DNA of 64,000 bases from Raphanus sativus (lineage: Eukaryota; Streptophyta; Magnoliopsida; Brassicales; Brassicaceae). This document shows, piece after piece, positions 60,862 through 64,000 of this stretch; position 1 is the stretch's first letter; the number at the start of each line of letters is the position of its first letter. The DNA lies in contig NC_079518.1 in the NCBI RefSeq assembly GCF_000801105.2, positions 14,736,800-14,800,799 on the forward strand. Reading direction: 5' to 3'. The translations under genes and the position numbers were made by a program. The notes beneath the pieces are model-generated. The model made no database searches and had not been told where the DNA came from. It was given only the letters and a program-made list of their open reading frames with translations.

Positions 60862-62562
60862 TCCCCTATATATTATTTGAAAATCATTTAAAAAATATGA
60901 ACCTTAGTTTTGTAAGAATTAAAAAAGGATCCATCATATGTGGCACTTGTGTATGCCTTCCAAATCTTATTTCAAAGAATTCAAGAACACCTTATATAAA
61001 CTATAGTCTAAAAATTATACTCTAGCATTGCATTGGTTACATATATCTTTCCTTAAATAAATCTACGAAATTACCTAATGTGCCTAAAATATATATACGA
61101 CAATTAATAATCTTAAATAATAAATATTTGATAACAATTTGTATACTTTCTATCATTTTTGTTTAATTCTTTATTATTAAAATAAATTACACAATTACAT
61201 TAATCATATAAAAATCAGATTTTTTGTATATGTTTGTATTTTAAATTTTTCAAAACGATTATAAATTACTAAAACTGTTAAAAGTCTCATATAAACTTTT
61301 GTGATCAAAGTTTAAATTTTTTTTTTATATTAGGATACAATAATTATAAGACCGTATGAATAAATAATCTCATTTTAATAGGTTTATATTATATATATAT
61401 AATATATATATAATATATATATATATATATCATAATCATATCGTTTAAGTTAGACTATACATCGTATGAAAATACATACTAATATTTTGATATTTGCATT
61501 GAACATATATTGAAAAGTTAATATTTTAATTTTGAAATCTTCATTTTTTAAATGAATATAAATCATTGAAACTACTAATATCCACATTAAAAAAAATCGT
61601 TGGTGTAAAATTTTGTTTTCACAAATATGCAAATAATCATAAAATCATATGAATAGAACCCTCATTTAATAAAATCAATATTAAAGCAATATCTATGTTA
61701 ATATCATTTAATTTATTACATATTATATACGACATATAAAAATGATTGTTTTGATTTATTTACCCTAAAATGATTGCAAAAACCAAGAGTGATCGTTTGA
61801 TTTATATGCGCACACCAATTTATTTACATATATTAATTGATTTCTTAGTTATTTAATATATATAATATTTATTTTTATAATTTCATAATTTACATAAAAA
61901 CAGAAAATAAGTAGTAAATATAAAATATTGCACAATATGATGCGTGCAATTGATATTGTAGTATATAATTTTCATAAGTTTCAGTAAAATGAATGTTTGT
62001 ATTAATTAGAAAAATTTGGTGAATAAGCAAAGAATGTATAAGATAATTAAAATTAAAAATCATGCAATTAATTTATCAATATCTGAATTATTCGAAGGTT
62101 CCACTAATAATGTATACTAATGTTAATGAAGAAAATAATGTCTTAGTGTCAAATGATGATTTATTTATGTTCTTATAAATTATTTTTGTAACTAAAACAA
62201 TACTAGAAAAATCATTTAGATTGAATTAAACAAACACAAAAAAAAAAAACAAAAAAACGAACCAACACAAACCAAACTAAATTTAAAACTGAATCGAACA
62301 CAATCCAAATCGAATAAAACCAAACACAAATCAAATCAAACTAATTTGATATGACTTTGGTTAATGGTCTCTTAGACTTTAATAAACCAAACCGAACCTA
62401 AACCCGTAGTTTTTTTTGAATAAAACCTAAACATGTAATTAAACCGACATGTTTACCATAATAAAACCGAGATATTGCTGACTTGACATCATTTGTTAAT
62501 ACTATATATTTTAAATATTTATCATAAAATTCACCATGCGCAAGGCGCAGGTCTTATCCTAG
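60862..62562 (+). mobile_element. Non-autonomous Helitron
   Basis: Starts A|TCCCCTATATATTATTTGAA and ends with the short hairpin TGCGCAAGGCGCA, ten bases, CTAG (62559-62562), then T. The 1.7-kb body is AT-rich with a (TA)n at 61388-61430 and no gene. Its internal sequence is the plus-strand counterpart of the fragmented copy at 31517-37853 and of the tandem units at 16009-17045. Confidence 0.8.
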
Positions 62563-63758
62563 TTTATTAATTAAATTGATAACTTTTTTTATAATTTTGT
62601 AAGTTTTTATTTATAAATTATAGAATTTATAAGAGTTATATTATAATATTTTGCATACATTTTCTGTAAATATATTCTGCATACATTTATGTAAATAATT
62701 TATCTTTGTTGTTTTTGCTTTTAATCAATAGATTAAAAAATTTATATGGTATTGAGAATATTTAGTTGTGCTATAAATGATACTTTTGTTAAATATTTAA
62801 GTTCATATAAATTTATTTTTCTTTGTAACTACAAAAATATAGTTGTGAATATTTAACAATTGATCTTAAATGTATTTCAGTGTTGAAATTGAAAATATAT
62901 TCAGTATTTGAAATTGAAAATTATATTCAGTGTTTTATATATATCAGTGTTTGAAATTGAAAAATAACTTTAATACAAATAACATTTTAGACCATATGTA
63001 ATGCTTATTTATTCAAAAAATCACAATCTTTTATTTTAATAAGATTACTCATTGTAGGTTTTTTAGGAAACTATGTTTTTTGTTTAATTTATAAATGATT
63101 GTGAATATTGTTAAAACTATTGTTTTAAACACCAGTTATAATGGAGATATTTTTAATATTCTATAAAGTTATTAAGAAGTATGATATAATAATTTATGAA
63201 CTAAAGAATACGTATTAAATATTTTCAATCGTACAAATATAAAACATGGTTATTATAAGGTTGTTATGAATATATGTTATAGGTGTTGTTAGAGTAGCTT
63301 CAAATAATAATAATTAAAAAAACTTGAAAAAGTAGCCCTCATTGTCGGGAGAGTTAGCATTTTTTCTTCATTTATGGTGCATTAACTCTATTTAATGTAA
63401 TTACTATATCAAAAATGAAAACTTTACATATACACTTCACGTATAGACAGTATAGTTAAGATTTACTTTTTTTATTTTAAGAATATTCTCTAATGGCATA
63501 GGTTGTAATATTAATGTAAAATCAAGGGTAAAATCCTATGAGGGATTCTGCTTTAATAGTATAGATTTATTTCAAAACATGTTATTCGTTTACCAACATT
63601 TTCACACAAAATTTTTGGTATGGTTCAGTTTGTATGGTTGACCACTATAATCAAATGTATATTTTTTCCAACAAATTTTTGTTTAGGTAGTAGCTCCTTA
63701 GTAAGCGTTATCCTTTAAATTTTTTTTTGACAACAACGTTATCCTTTATTTATAATGA
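62563..63758. other. AT-rich DNA, no gene seen
   Basis: Partly the 5' part of the outer minus-strand Helitron (to 63565). CAGTGTTTGAAATTGAAAA-like motifs repeat three times around 62880-62960. A micro-insertion is at 63706-63748. Confidence 0.4.
63706..63748 (-). repeat. Micro-insertion with 12-bp TSD
   Basis: CGTTATCCTTTA at 63706-63717 and 63737-63748. The minus strand between reads TTGTTGTC and a long A-run ending ATT. Confidence 0.6.
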
Positions 63759-64000
63759 CTAGATAATCCGCGTTCTACGCGGAGTACATTTTTTTAAAAA
63801 ATATATATTGTACTTAAATATTAAAAACATATACATTTCATTAATTAATAATTTTTTTACATTTGATTAGAAATGGACATTTGAATACTATTTGGTCAGA
63901 TCTTTGAGGGTTTAGTTCGTTCGAATCTTTGCAGGTTTGGTACGGGTTTAGATTCAGATAACCTATTTAATTCTTTTTTTCAGAAATTACAGTTTATATA
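63759..64000 (-). mobile_element. 3' end of a Helitron running off the window
   Basis: On the minus strand a hairpin CCGCGTAGAACGCGG is followed by ATTAT and CTAG (63762-63759) and then T. The element continues beyond the right edge. Confidence 0.65.

Larger units (their letters stand above)
59641..63565 (-). mobile_element. Probable outer Helitron (minus), with nested Helitron
   Basis: On the minus strand a 5' terminus A|TCTATACTATTAAAGCAGAA ends at 63565, and a 3' terminus (hairpin CCCGCACTTTGAAAGCGCGG, nine bases, CTAG, then T) ends at 59641. They may belong to one 3.9-kb element split by the plus-strand Helitron 60862-62562. A further plus-strand 5'-like sequence, TCCTCTATATATTATTTGGG, starts at 59679, so the pairing of ends is uncertain. 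No gene recognised inside. Confidence 0.5.

Overview
This is nuclear plant DNA from the cabbage family, most likely Brassica, Raphanus or a close relative. The genes have introns, flanks are very AT-rich, there is a classical myrosinase gene (a glucosinolate-defence enzyme typical of Brassicales), and the transposons are of plant type. No bacterial, organellar or viral genes are present. Gene models were spliced by hand from reading frames, GT/GC-AG borders and remembered family sequences; no alignment was run.

Layout. 1-9.5 kb is transposon-rich and holds a Copia RT fragment, a Helitron, a LINE fragment split by a hAT element, a SINE, and a GEM-like GRAM-domain pseudogene broken by a GGTTCGG-rich repeat. 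A complete 12-exon myrosinase gene lies on the minus strand at 9.6-12.5 kb. From 12.5 to 38 kb there is almost only transposon DNA: MITEs, a near-full-length L1-type LINE (17.1-23.7 kb), a gene-capturing Helitron (25.5-28.7 kb), a CACTA-like element containing a Cassandra-like solo LTR and a hAT MITE, and a deeply nested stack (31.5-37.9 kb) of Helitron > LINE > Helitron plus a second gene-capturing Helitron.

38.2-59.4 kb is the gene island. It carries a small unknown protein gene, CYP97B3 (carotenoid hydroxylase-type P450), the last two exons of FAR1, the LigB dioxygenase gene, a TFIP11/STIP fragment, a frameshifted F-box/FBD gene, a mitochondrial-carrier pseudogene and the ribosomal protein gene RPL27. 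From memory these match Arabidopsis At4g15110, At4g15090, At4g15093, At4g15060, At4g15010 and At4g15000, so the island is a syntenic block; the FAR1-LigB pair seems inverted relative to the rest. A 5.9 kb LTR retrotransposon with no gag or pol (46.1-52.1 kb, near-identical LTRs, 5-bp TSD) sits in what was the FAR1 3' UTR. 59.6-64 kb is again Helitron DNA.

The genes do not form an operon or pathway; each is a separate nuclear gene. The most notable signals are (i) two Helitrons carrying fragments of unrelated host genes joined to an RPA1-like leader, (ii) a recoverable order of nested insertions, (iii) about a dozen tiny 12-25 bp poly(A)-bearing insertions with target-site duplications, which look like extremely 5'-truncated retroposition events, and (iv) the coding-free LTR element with a second primer-binding-site-like motif inside its LTR.
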